From Aspidapion aeneum (Eukaryota; Arthropoda; Insecta; Coleoptera; Brentidae): a stretch of DNA of 64,000 nucleotides. Positions within the stretch are counted from its first letter, which is position 1. Each line of letters starts with the position of its first letter. The DNA is taken from positions 130,004,140 to 130,068,139 of the forward strand of contig OY755039.1 in assembly GCA_963576565.1 (NCBI GenBank). The letters run 5' to 3'. Of this stretch, positions 55,301 through 64,000 are shown piece by piece. The position numbers were made by a program, and so were the translations under genes. The notes below the pieces were generated by a model. The model saw only the letters and a program-made list of their open reading frames with translations. It made no database searches and had not been told where the DNA came from.

Positions 55301-56941
55301 CGGTGATACCTCGACTCGTACTAAAAAAATGTTCTGCTGTAAAAACTTAATTTTGTGACTTGCAATAGTTCTGCATTAAGGCAACGATTTATGCCCGGAG
55401 TGGCGAAAATGCTTGAGTCGGCCCTGATAATAAGTGCTTTCACAATTTTTTTAATGACTAGACAAGTGTAGAGACTTTAAAAGAGACATAATAAAAATAT
55501 ACAGGGTGTTTCAAATTTCAAAAACATAATTTTAATGTTAAATTACTTGAGTGATTTCAAAACATATTTTGATTAAATGCAAATACTGCATTAAAATATC
55601 TTATCGTTTATTTATTACAAATAAAGTAAACTACTTCTTTTTATGTTGAATTTAATTTAATTGAAGACTAACTGGTAACAAAAAAAACGCATTTTTTTTT
55701 GCTATTTACTGCCTTTTTCCAGATTTGGGCAGAATTATATCGATTTTATAATTGCCGTAATAAATTTGTTTGATTTTTTAAGGGTCTCCATTTTTTGTGT
55801 TGGCCTAATTTATTTTTATATTTGATAATAGAGTTCTTGAAGGATTTTTTTTCGGAAATTTTTAGGTTGTTGTCTAGTATCTATGTGTGTGTAAGGGTGG
55901 AAGTGGCAAAACACGCCAATGTTTGACTACCCTACTCCCAGTGGCGGCGCGTGGTAAAAAGCTTTGGGGTGCACACCAAAAAACAAAAAAAAAATTGCGG
56001 CGCAGGCATAATTTTTTTTTGAGTGCCACGCTAACTTTTTGGGCCATCGAGTGCGTCGTCATATCATATAATTTAGAGCAAATAATTAAAAAATTAGATA
56101 TTTAGCTAGATATTAGTTACCTACCTATTATTATTGTAATTATAAATAAATAATAAATGCTATCAGAATTAGAAACTTCCGCCATTGTCGTAACCACCAA
56201 ATCGTCGAAATCAAAACAAACCGCCAGCGCCCGACCGATGATAGGAAGCTGTCTAAGCGCGCACTACTGAAAAGTGCGCGTGAGCTGCTCTAAAATGTAA
56301 CGCGAACCGTGGACGCGGGTGGCATCACGGGGGTGCGGGCGGCATCGAGGCTAGTTTTTGTATAAGCGCGGTGCCGAAGGAAGGTTCAGATTCTATGTAC
56401 TGTAAAATTCTATTGGGACATGTCGTCCTCTCATTCTATATTTCGTAATTAGCATGCGACATAACATCCACGGTGCATAGAATTTGGTTCCAGTAAATTA
56501 CCGTAAAGAATTAGATTCGAGGTTGGTTTGTACACGAATACAAACACATACATACTGGGTATTCATTTCTAGATAATATTCCAGTCTTTAGTGAATTCCT
56601 TTCGGGGTAATTATTAATTAAATTAAGGAATAATCAAAGTTTAATATTTTTTAAGTATAATTTGGGAGTGCACGTGCACATGTGCACTTATGAAGAAACC
56701 GCCACTGCCTGTTCCCTGCTTTGATTAGCACTGCACGCCACTGGGAAGGTCAAATCCTTCATATATTTATTTATTTGTTTTAGCTGACTCTGCACTTTCA
56801 GTATTAGGTGCTGGACTTGGTGGTGGTCTCGTAATATTACTGGCTCCCGTATTGCTGTTTTTGTTTCCTATCCTTTTACCAATTGGAGGCCTTTTAATTG
56901 CAGTGAAATTGGCCAAACTATTGGTTAGTCTATGGATTTAA
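49358..56941 (+). CDS. Small secreted/membrane hydrophobic peptide, two exons
   Basis: Exon 1 (49,358-49,415) encodes MEFKVIFTLLVLCFAATVS, a classical signal peptide, and ends at a strong donor G|GTAAGA. Exon 2 (56,784-56,941) follows acceptor TTTGTTTTAG, continues in phase 1 and ends at TAA. The 71-residue product has a likely cleavage site after VSA, then DSALSVLGAGLGGG and a long hydrophobic stretch (LVILLAPVLLFLFPILLP) with a late pair of lysines. AATAAA lies 39 bases after the stop (56,980-56,985). A TATA/initiator pair is present upstream. No cysteines remain after cleavage, so it is not a defensin-like peptide; I do not recognise the family. It could be a membrane-active peptide or a single-pass small membrane protein. 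The 7,368-bp intron is filled with mobile elements, and extra exons in it cannot be excluded. Confidence 0.72.
49500..49597. mobile_element. Small fold-back (TTTGAAAACGACTCTTTGC)
   Basis: The left arm TTTGAAAACGACTCTTTGCA is inverted as TGCAAAGAGGTTTTCAAA ending at 49,597. About 98 bp, in the intron of the secreted-peptide gene. Confidence 0.7.
49598..50460. repeat. Palindrome cluster with 310-bp tandem copy
   Basis: A perfect 22-bp palindrome centred on CAAAACGTTTTG (49,828-49,849). A 32-bp near-palindrome GCGTGCGGTAAAGT...ACTTTACCGCACGC (50,021-50,052). The latter block, with CACTTAGAAACCT and ACGCGTCAATAAGA, recurs about 310 bp later (50,332-50,430). A related half lies at 49,444-49,475. 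These are probably nested fold-back MITEs. Confidence 0.68.
50620..52385. mobile_element. 1.77-kb full-length fold-back TA element
   Basis: CCGGGTGGGCC after TA (50,618-50,619) and the inverse GGCCCACCCGG before TA (52,386-52,387). The two arms, about 850 bp each, are inverse copies along their whole length (GACAAGCTGTACTTGGCAGA, TCGTTTATTCTTGTGTTGCG, CTACTGAACCGATTTTAATA all recur inverted) with a small loop near 51,510. No coding frame. Transcription through it would give long double-stranded RNA. Confidence 0.9.
52388..53517. other. Intronic non-coding DNA, no exon seen
   Basis: No supportable exon. ATAGACCCTGTA at about 53,378 may be a lone TA-element end. Confidence 0.42.
53518..55078 (+). 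mobile_element. Tandem-core repeat element, copy 2
   Basis: The head is an inverted pair: AAAGGTTCTTACTAGTTTGG (53,628) and CCAAACTAGTAAGAACCTTT (53,756). A core of six or seven units with CAGCTCTCTAGC-like words (53,990 to 54,790) and the tail with CATGAGTGAGTGGC follow. It is the longest copy of the family and shows both head arms, which suggests the family has a terminal fold-back. Confidence 0.72.
55079..55938. other. Intronic non-coding DNA; lone TA-element end
   Basis: TACAGGGTGTTTCAAATTTC at 55,500 is a typical left end of the CAGGGTGT families without a partner. GGCAACGATTT-like phrases at 55,195-55,225 and 55,375-55,390 are loosely inverted around ATGCAGAACTATT/AATAGTTCTGCATT, indicating another small fold-back (about 55,190-55,395). 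Confidence 0.5.
55939..56707. mobile_element. hAT-type element, 769 bp
   Basis: Ends CAGTGGCGG (55,939) and CCGCCACTG (ending 56,707), with flanking octamers CCTACTCC and CCTGTTCC that differ at two positions. The interior has a CpG-rich part (56,215-56,360) and no transposase. It ends 77 bp before exon 2 of the secreted-peptide gene. Confidence 0.7.
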
Positions 56942-57433
56942 GGTTTTAATTGTTGGATTAGCTTAACAAGTTTGTTGAAAATAAAATTAATTAAGTAAAG
57001 AACGATATTAAACTGCTTTGTAATCTGCCATACCAAATTACTTTTTTGTCTAAAATGTTACCAAGAAATATTGTTAAGAGAATTAGCAAAACGATTTATT
57101 ACATCAGTGACGTACGGTGAAGTTTGACATAGCGAAAAAATATTTACAAAAGCTGTTTTTCAACAAAAAACACAGATTGTATTCAATTAAACAACTGTAC
57201 AGTTCAAGCGACATCCAGATAAGCTGCTCTGCACGCCAATGTCTTAGTCACATAAAAACGTGTGCATATTTGACCGAAACAATTGCTTATTCCGAGGTTA
57301 AGTGACTATAACTTAATTATTGCAATTATTCACTTTAACAAAGCTATTTTATAGGTACCCAGATTTTGCTCTGGGTACCTACAAAATAGTTTTGCGACTT
57401 GCTTCTGGTTTGCGTCCCGAGAACTCCGAGCGG

Positions 57434-58703
57434 CTAGCAACGCAGCCCACGAGAAAGACCGGCCCGGGCGCGGAAATATCACGTGACCGTAGGAGTCCCA
57501 CAAAAAAACGCCTCAAGTTATAAAGAAAATATCTATAAGATAAACAATGCCGCGAACGTGTAATTAGTGTTGTTCCTTGTCGGTCCAACTATAAAACTGA
57601 AACCTAATATGTTGCAAACGGGAAAGAAGTGGTAAAAGATAAGATCTTGGATAAGATTGATCAAGTAATAGATATCCTTAGTGACATTTTCGATAGTGAT
57701 AGTGAAAAATGTGTTCAGTTGTCATTTCTTATTGAACAATTAGGTGTCTTGAAAAGGTAACCTGAGAATCGAATAAATTGTGGATACACTTTAATGTTGG
57801 CTTCATCTTTGTTTATCCAGTTATCCAGTGCATACACGTCAATTTACAATTCTAAGGTAATATGTCTTCCGCACCCTCGCAATATTAAAAAACTGATTTG
57901 TAAAATACTGTTAACAGAGAGTAATCTCTCTGGTAGTGTGAAATATTTAAAATGTTAGATACAGCTTTTAGAAGAACATGAGTTGGTAGTTAACTTACAC
58001 TTTATTGAAATAGATATTAAACTTTGTGCTGGGTAATTTTTCAAAAAATTATTGACGACCACTACATTCAGTTCATTGAATGGGAAAACCATCTCACTTA
58101 TTCACAAAATCACTTGTTTCTTTTTAATAAATTATTGTGAAATGTTTTATATTGAAAATTTTTCTTCAGATAACTCTAGCGAGTGTTTTTGTGGAGAAAA
58201 ACTATTGTCAAAGCTTGAAAAAATTAGTTTAAATTAGTAAAGTTTTTTAAAATAATTTTATTAAAAAGCACAATGATTTAGTGTCTGCTAATAAATCTTT
58301 GAATAAGAACTCAAAGATGATGACAGTCAAAGAAAAATTAAAAAACTAAAAGCTTAGGTTTGATATGTCCAATTTTGAAAGACTTGTATAGATTTGAAGT
58401 TACTAACGATATTATTTACCTAATATATGTACCTGAAGATATTAGGATGCAAATTTTGTATAATTTTTTATTTTATAGATTCAGTTCTTTTATCCATAAT
58501 AAACACATATGTATATCAGCAAAATATTTTTTTCAATTTTTGCCTATAAAAGAACAAAAATTTTTTGTTGATTTATTTAAATTGTGTAAAAACATATAAT
58601 ATATTAAGCAATATAATAAGAATCCTGGGACTCCTAAGATCACGTGACCGCCGACTTGCTTAGAACGCGCCATGGCCGGTCTTTATCGTTGGCTGCGGCT
58701 AGC
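57434..58703 (+). mobile_element. P-like (THAP-type) transposon remnant
   Basis: Imperfect inverted ends of about 70 bp: CGCAGCCCACGAGAAAGACC, CACGTGACCG and AGGAGTCCCA (57,441-57,499) are inverted at 58,627-58,697 (TGGGACTCCT, CACGTGACCG, GGTCTTTATCGTTGGCTGCG). The interior encodes the fragments described at 57,618-58,035. About 1.27 kb, much shorter than an autonomous P-like element. Confidence 0.6.
57618..58035 (+). pseudogene. P/THAP9-like transposase fragments
   Basis: Frame pieces are VVKDKILDKIDQVIDILSDI, then CVQLSFLIEQLGVLKR, then LMLASSLFIQLSSAYTSIYN and CLPHPRNIKKLICKILL, a stop, and LLEEHELVVNLHFIEIDIKL. The sequence ssaY....LPhPr.ikkli followed by a hydrophobic strand with an acidic residue resembles the region leading into the first catalytic Asp of P-element and THAP9-type transposases. 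Frameshift and stops prove inactivation. The family call rests on pattern recognition only. Confidence 0.5.
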
Positions 58704-58908
58704 AATTATCGATTCGTACCTAATCGTGTAGGCAGTCGGAGGTGAACTGTATTCATGGTATGCGTCGAGGCGAAAGGAAAAACTATAGAATAAGCAAAAC
58801 ATTTGGAAAAACTATAGAATAAGCAAAACATTTAGTGAATAATATTGTCACAAGTGGTGCCTCCAGCATATATATGTCAGAAGGTTTTTTATTTAGTGCC
58901 CTTGTGAC

Positions 58909-60177
58909 CATAGATAAAGGATTTTTGCTGCGGTTCAGTCAGCTTTTATTAGATAGGCAACTCCGGCTGTTTGATAGATCGTCAACTCTGTGGCCCCCAC
59001 TACTGAGCTTAGTGACGAACTAAAGGTTGAGGCGCGAAATTTGAATCGCCTTTTATAATAAATTTTCTTTAATTTTGAAGTTTTTTTTGAAATTTTTAAT
59101 CAGTCAATATTTTATAAAGACATACACTGTCTGTATAAGATATAAACAGATTGAAAATGATATATAAAGTGCAATAAATAAAACATTTTTTAAATGAGTT
59201 TTTATTATATAAAAAAAGCTAGAAATTAACGACTAACTATTGATGAAATAATACATAGTGTAATTGATTGGTATAATAAAATATAATGAAAAACCAAACA
59301 CTCTCTAGTATATGTAAAGTTGCTTTTAACATTTCTGGTGAGTGATGAGTGAATAAATAATGAAACAGTTGTTCGTGAAGAGAATCATTCTTAAATGTCT
59401 ACTTTTTAACAGCTTGACGAAAATCTGACATGAAAGTACCTCCTCGCCTTGGTTATAAGTTGTGTAGGGTATGTTTCAAAGCAGTATATACATAGCTTAT
59501 CAGTGGTCGCACATATCATCCAAAAGCTGAAAACAATAAAAAAAAATCAACTTATAACCACATTAATCATAGATACAAGATTATGGTAAGATAAAGATTT
59601 AAAATTAAGGAATAAATGTATTCAAAGTACATTAACACTAAATTTGTGCTTAATTGATGGGCAAATAAGGCGCCTACCAGGCATTGGAAACCTGTATTCA
59701 GAGTTCCGTAAAGTAAGCGATAACAAGGTAAAAAGACACTACCAATACAAATTTTATCAAATGCTAATCTAACCTCAAATGAGAAAATAAGAAAACTTAC
59801 CTTAAAATTTCTCGGAAAACTATGCATTTTATACTCGTCTGAACTTTAGACACTTCACCCAGAAAAGCAACTAGAAATTCTCATTCTTTCATATTTAAAA
59901 ATTGCAAAAGTTACAAATTTAACAAAATTTAATTTTAACGCGTCACAGCAGCAAAGATTACCTAAATAAGCCAAAAAGATAGATTTAAAATGAACCCGAC
60001 AACTGCGGTGGAAGAGGTTTTTCTATGTGAAAAAAAGGGGGACGGAAAATCCAAACCACAGATAATTCTCAAAAAATATAGAATAAGGAACAAACGCGCG
60101 ACCGCAACGCCTCTTTTGAGCTTAGTGAGAACTTTAACCTAACGACCTGTCAAATTGCATTGAGTTTCCTAGACATG
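58909..60177. mobile_element. 1.27-kb element, copy 2, with 8-bp duplication
   Basis: Starts CATAGATAAAGG and ends CCTAGACATG, flanked by CTTGTGAC (58,901-58,908 and 60,178-60,185). It aligns with 23,563-24,954 in the same orientation across its length. The nested MITE of copy 1 is reduced to one arm here (59,632-59,667). No coding sequence. Confidence 0.75.
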
Positions 60178-60185
60178 CTTGTGAC

Positions 60186-60645
60186 TAAGGGAAATAATCC
60201 GCATTTATACACATGTATTTTATATACATAAAACAGGTTAGCAAAAATAGAGGTTATGGAAGGGGGATGCTGGATGGAGAGAATGAACCTAGGTTTAGGT
60301 CTATAAGGAATAGGCCGTAGAGAGTCGGCCTTGTGGGCCATAAAGCGTAGCCACCATAGGGACCACTAAGTATCAGTGGTGTACTGGGTTGATCACTTTG
60401 TATCAGTGATGCCGGTTTATTGTCCAGCATCGGCTTTTATAGATGAAATTAGTGCAAGCGCAGCAATATTGGTTATTGCTACGTTTTTATAGTAGATTAA
60501 TTAGATTTTAAACTCTTTTATGACAATATTTTAATTAGGATTTAATTTTTTTGTATTTTCTGAGGGGTAGCGTGCAACCTTGTGACCTAAAAAAGCAGCC
60601 ACCTCCAGCCTCAGCAATCTGCTTATGCATAAAGTGATAGTAAAA

Positions 60646-60690
<45 letters not shown>

Positions 60691-61614
60691 ATATATAAAA
60701 CTTGTGAGTCTGTATCCCACTAAACACAAAAACATTTTAATAATATCAAAATAATGTTTAATTTAAAAACATAACGTTAGGTTAAATGTTAGTTCTAACG
60801 TCATATTCATAGTGGAAAAGAAGCTTAATAACCCGTTTTCTGACGTTAGAAAAATAATCTTATGTTTTTATAAGGTTTTCTTAAAGTGTTTTTCGAACGT
60901 TAAAAAAATATTATTGATTTTTAACAGTGGAAAATAAATGTTTTTCTAACATTGAAAAATAAATGTTTTTTTAACAATGAAAAAATATATTTTTTCCAAG
61001 TATCTCTAAAGAAAAGGTAACATAAATAACGTAAATAAAATTCTTCTATTTTGGAAACGCAGGGCAGCAACAGTCTGTTGAGGTTTTCGTGAACTCCACA
61101 CTCAGTAAAGGAAATTCGGATCCGTAGCTTCTAAAAATAAAATTTAAAATTCTATGTAAACAATAATTTTGTAGTAAGTGCCTCGCTACGAGGCCAAACA
61201 ATTCATGCTCAAGTGAATACAAAGCAAACAATTTCAAGGCGCCTATTCAATTTAGTATGAATGCAAACGAAACATTCGTTTGATCCCACTGCGAGGCTTG
61301 CGAATTCTGCCTCAAATGAATACGCGGCTTAAGGTCCGGCGGCTAATCGTCCGCGGTGAATTGTCGCATTCCCTGTCTGACCTATAACATTAGGTATGCG
61401 ATATTTCTTACAAAACCATTTTTTTCTTTTGTTTACTTTCTTACCTTAGGTTGTGGTGCTTCATTTAGATCACTGCATACACATTTGTTGCTCTTTAACT
61501 ATACCATCTTTCCCACATAACTGGAGTAATATTCCGAACCAAATATGTATTCACTCTCAAGATTAATAATTGTTCTTTTAATTTGCCATGTTTGTTTCTA
61601 CAAAAGGAAAATAT
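60186..61614. other. Non-coding, no gene seen
   Basis: A/T-rich with an (AT)n microsatellite at about 60,648-60,699. GATACAAAGTGATCAACCC-like words near 60,385-60,410 form short hairpins. No supportable gene. Confidence 0.45.
60648..60699. repeat. (AT)n microsatellite
   Basis: About 20 uninterrupted AT/TA dinucleotides, then a short ATCTATAT interruption. Confidence 0.95.
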
Positions 61615-62085
61615 TGTCACGAGGGGGTTTTATCGTGACGAACACAGTTTAAGTTAGGTGTAATGGTTTTATTATAATACTTATATTTACTACTTACATT
61701 GTACTTAAATACATCTTGTCTACAAATCTTCTTTGATAGGCTTAACTTCTTATACTTGACTAAAGTACTACTTGTTCACTATTAACTAAGCCTGGGCGTT
61801 AGGTTCTCAGCGTACAACTCTGCTAAACTCTTTTGGAGATGCTTTTATTACAAACCGTTTGCCATTGATAGGATATCGAGATGTGTTTTGTTTCCTGTAT
61901 AAACATCATCGAAATCCCATTAGCCACGTTGTTTATAATACTTCTATATACAATTTATTACTTTTAATACAATTTGAACTATATACAGAAGTTCATTTCC
62001 TTAGAATGTTTAGGGTTAATGTGCACTTGCTTATAAACGTAACTTGTGTCATTCACTTAATAGGACATTACTTTCTATCCTGACA
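61615..62085 (-). mobile_element. LTR of a retrotransposon, minus strand
   Basis: The ends are TGTCA (as TGTCACGAGGGGG, 61,615) and TGACA (ending 62,085), so on either strand the LTR begins TG and ends CA. On the minus strand a purine-rich tract (AAAGCAAGGGGGATG) immediately precedes it, which marks it as the 3' LTR. AATAAA-type signals occur within. 471 bp. The matching 5' LTR is not in the window, so the element, if complete, extends rightwards beyond 64,000. Confidence 0.65.
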
Positions 62086-62101
62086 CATCCCCCTTGCTTT
62101 A
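62086..62101 (-). other. Polypurine tract
   Basis: Minus strand AAAGCAAGGGGGATG abuts the LTR. In LTR retrotransposons this purine run primes plus-strand DNA synthesis. Confidence 0.6.
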
Positions 62102-62281
62102 AAAAAAATCTGTCCCCACAGATTGTCTACTAAACTATTTTTCCCAAAAAAAAAATATAACAGTCGTCTGTACCTAATAAATTATAAAACTAATTAACTA
62201 AAATAATTGTTTATCCATTCCCATCTACTCGTTCCGATTGTTTTGCATTCTTCAGGTGACGCAACCTAGTCCAATGTAGGT

Positions 62282-62749
62282 TTATAAAGAAGTATCAACC
62301 GCAGTGTTGCCGTGACGAATTTGTGGGTCTTGCACGCTGCCTTGAAAATGTTCAGATCTCGCTTTGTTGCCAACTGTCCTTATCTCGTTTTGACTTGTGC
62401 GGTCCATTCCCTCAGGGAGACCTGGATGGTAGGTCCTTTTTTCTGTTCGTAGTGTTTGATTTGGCGGCACGACTGGCGGGGGTTTAGAGTTGGCTCCCCC
62501 CGGTTTTTTCATGCTGCGCTCTGGGTAGCTGTCTTGCCTTGTGGTATCGACTGTTGCCTTGTGGTATCGCTGTTGCCTTGTGGTATCGGCTGTTGCCTTG
62601 TGTTATCGGCTGTAGCCTTGTGGTATCGGCTGTTAGCTCTGTCTGGGTTGACTACTTGGTGGGTTGGCTCTATGGCGATTTGTCTGCTGTACACCAGTGC
62701 TAATCGGCCCTGCTCACCACTTTTTCGTCTTTTGCATTACTTTGGTTGA
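62282..62749 (-). pseudogene. Retroelement-internal sequence with 21-bp minisatellite
   Basis: The minus strand reads a proline-rich stretch (GGANSKPPPVVPPNQTLRTE) after a +1 shift from a repetitive stretch (RQQPIPQGNSDTT). The latter comes from about five 20-21-bp repeats of TTGCCTTGTGGTATCG (62,531-62,640). It lies between the LTR and the open frame at the right edge. It may be 3' untranslated sequence or the eroded end of a polyprotein; no catalytic motif is visible. Confidence 0.4.
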
Positions 62750-62849
62750 TCTTTTTGGCCGCTTTGCTAGGCCTTTTGTGACGTCTTGGTTATGTCAGGT
62801 TGTCATCGTTCTTCCATGTCTTCTTTCTTCATGTTGGGAACGAGTAGAA

Positions 62850-63604
62850 TAGGTGGATCTAAAAAATTAATGTACAAACGATGTTAGGACATAATAAATA
62901 TTTACATATGTGTACATTGAAAAGAGACAAAAATTACAAAAATGAAAAAAAAAATATTTAATTGTTCTCGGTTCATTTTAGAATTATTTATACCCTGGCA
63001 ACCCTGCTTATTTAGCCTGCTTAAACTTATATCATTTGATAACATTCGAAAAAATATGTTTAATTTAATACACCTTTGTTTATACATTCCACAATTTGTT
63101 TTATTATACATTCAAAACAATGTGTGCGTTTTGCACCTTTTAAGACATTATAGAAATTATTTAACTAAGTTTAAAATATGTATGTCATACATTTATTTTT
63201 TCTATGGTATACGCCCTTCATTATAATTTATTCCCCTTACATCTCTCAATCTCACTCCTTTGATTCATAAAAATTATTAACATTGTAATAATATACAATT
63301 ATACTTGGCGATCTCTTCTATGTGGCAATTAGCTTGTCGGCAAATGGGTTAGCTCCTATCATTTACTATAATATTTCTTCAATAATCTTTTCGCGTAGAC
63401 TTTGACATGAAATATCACGGTAAAAATGAGTTCTTCCATTTGCGGACTACGACGCGCAGTGCAGGTCGTAAACATTTATAAAAATTATTTATTATACAAA
63501 ACTACCGGCATAGTATACGGTTATGTAATCTATGCGGTTTTTATAATTACATTGAGCACGTGTATAAATAAAATATACTGGCATTTAATTATACGACGAA
63601 TTTT
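62850..63604. other. Retroelement-internal non-coding DNA
   Basis: No supportable gene. A/T-rich DNA between the right-edge frame and the LTR. Confidence 0.4.
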
Positions 63605-64000
63605 TTATTCGCCGGAGCCACAATTGACAATGTTTGCATTAACTTTTTCGCCGATTTGAAGGGAGAATAAATCTTTTTGTTCTTTCAATTCGATTTGAAA
63701 CTTTGTGTGACCGTAGTTGATTACGATTTCGGGTGTATTTTCTTTTAAATTTAGTGACGCCGATTTTTTTGAATGTTTTTTGAGAAGTTTTATACTTACA
63801 TAGGTTAAAAACAAAAGCAGGGCAAGGCACGTGACACCGAATAATATGTCATATTCGTAGTGTATCTGTGTTGTGCTTAAAATATTTTGTGCGTTAGCAA
63901 CTTGAACTGGTGATGCTGCCAGACTTACAATCGGATGATGAAAAAATAGGTATGCAGTCGACACTGAGAGCAGAAAATTCCATAGCAGAAAAATTCCGTG
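63605..64000 (-). CDS. Partial ORF with signal-like and membrane segments
   Basis: The minus-strand frame is open from the window edge to a stop at 63,605, at least 131 codons. It contains a hydrophobic stretch near the edge (WNFLLSVSTAYLFF), a second clear membrane span (ILFGVTCLALLLFLTYVSI), a lysine-rich border and a polar tail of about 60 residues ending CGSGE. It lies on the same strand as the 3' LTR and 1.5 kb upstream of its polypurine tract. An envelope-like third ORF of an insect LTR element is one reading (inference); a host membrane-protein exon is the other. The start lies outside the window. Confidence 0.45.
   Translation of the reverse strand, partial: HGIFLLWNFLLSVSTAYLFFHHPIVSLAASPVQVANAQNILSTTQIHYEYDILFGVTCLALLLFLTYVSIKLLKKHSKKSASLNLKENTPEIVINYGHTKFQIELKEQKDLFSLQIGEKVNANIVNCGSGE

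Overview
The window looks like A+T-rich insect nuclear DNA, possibly beetle, though no diagnostic single-copy gene fixes the order. The reasons are the transposon content (mariner/Tc1-type, hAT-type, P-like, RTE-type LINE, LTR element, a Penelope-like end, tRNA-headed repeats), GT-AG introns, TATA/initiator promoters, AATAAA signals and the absence of any bacterial operon structure. Almost all of it is transposable-element debris. Most long reading frames are repeat shadows (GACA microsatellites, G-tracts, tandem arrays).

Two spliced genes can be supported. The better one is a two-exon gene at 49,358-56,941. It encodes a 71-residue protein with a signal peptide and a very hydrophobic mature part, and has a TATA/initiator promoter upstream and AATAAA at 56,980. 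Its single 7.4-kb intron is packed with fold-back and hAT-like elements. The second, at 26,610-28,150, is a three-coding-exon gene for a 99-residue protein. It sits inside a block (25,726-28,792) bounded by CAC...GTG ends and saturated with TTGTGCAAAA-like motifs, so it may be cargo of an undescribed transposon. A third, weaker spliced mini-gene (86 residues, 5,627-5,887) lies inside a 1.2-kb inverted-repeat element.

Layout. 0-7 kb: dead mariner (949-1917), an element rich in TGACGTC motifs (2076-2770), a five-copy head-to-head repeat array (3068-4995), and the 5261-6465 element. 7-15 kb: two near-identical hairpin-ended repeats (7.2 and 13.8 kb), a 16-bp minisatellite, hAT and other MITEs, and a tandem-repeat element (12.3-13.5 kb). 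15-25 kb: a three-unit tandem array with a MITE in two units, a fold-back TA element (19.2 kb), a large dispersed repeat (20.1 kb), and tRNA-like repeats flanking a 1.39-kb element (23.6-25.0 kb). 25-37 kb: CAC-ended elements with nested hAT MITEs and a nested mariner whose empty site is visible at 29.2 kb. 37-49 kb: a second copy of the 20-kb repeat, a 129-bp tandem array, broken DUF4817-type transposases, an RTE-like LINE, and an inverted repeat with a hammerhead-ribozyme-like core (48.88 kb). 49-57 kb: the secreted-peptide gene. 57-64 kb: a P-like element remnant, the second copy of the 1.3-kb element, an LTR with polypurine tract on the minus strand, and an open frame with a membrane segment running off the right edge.

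Several insertions can be read directly from target-site duplications or filled/empty comparisons, which gives a relative order of events.
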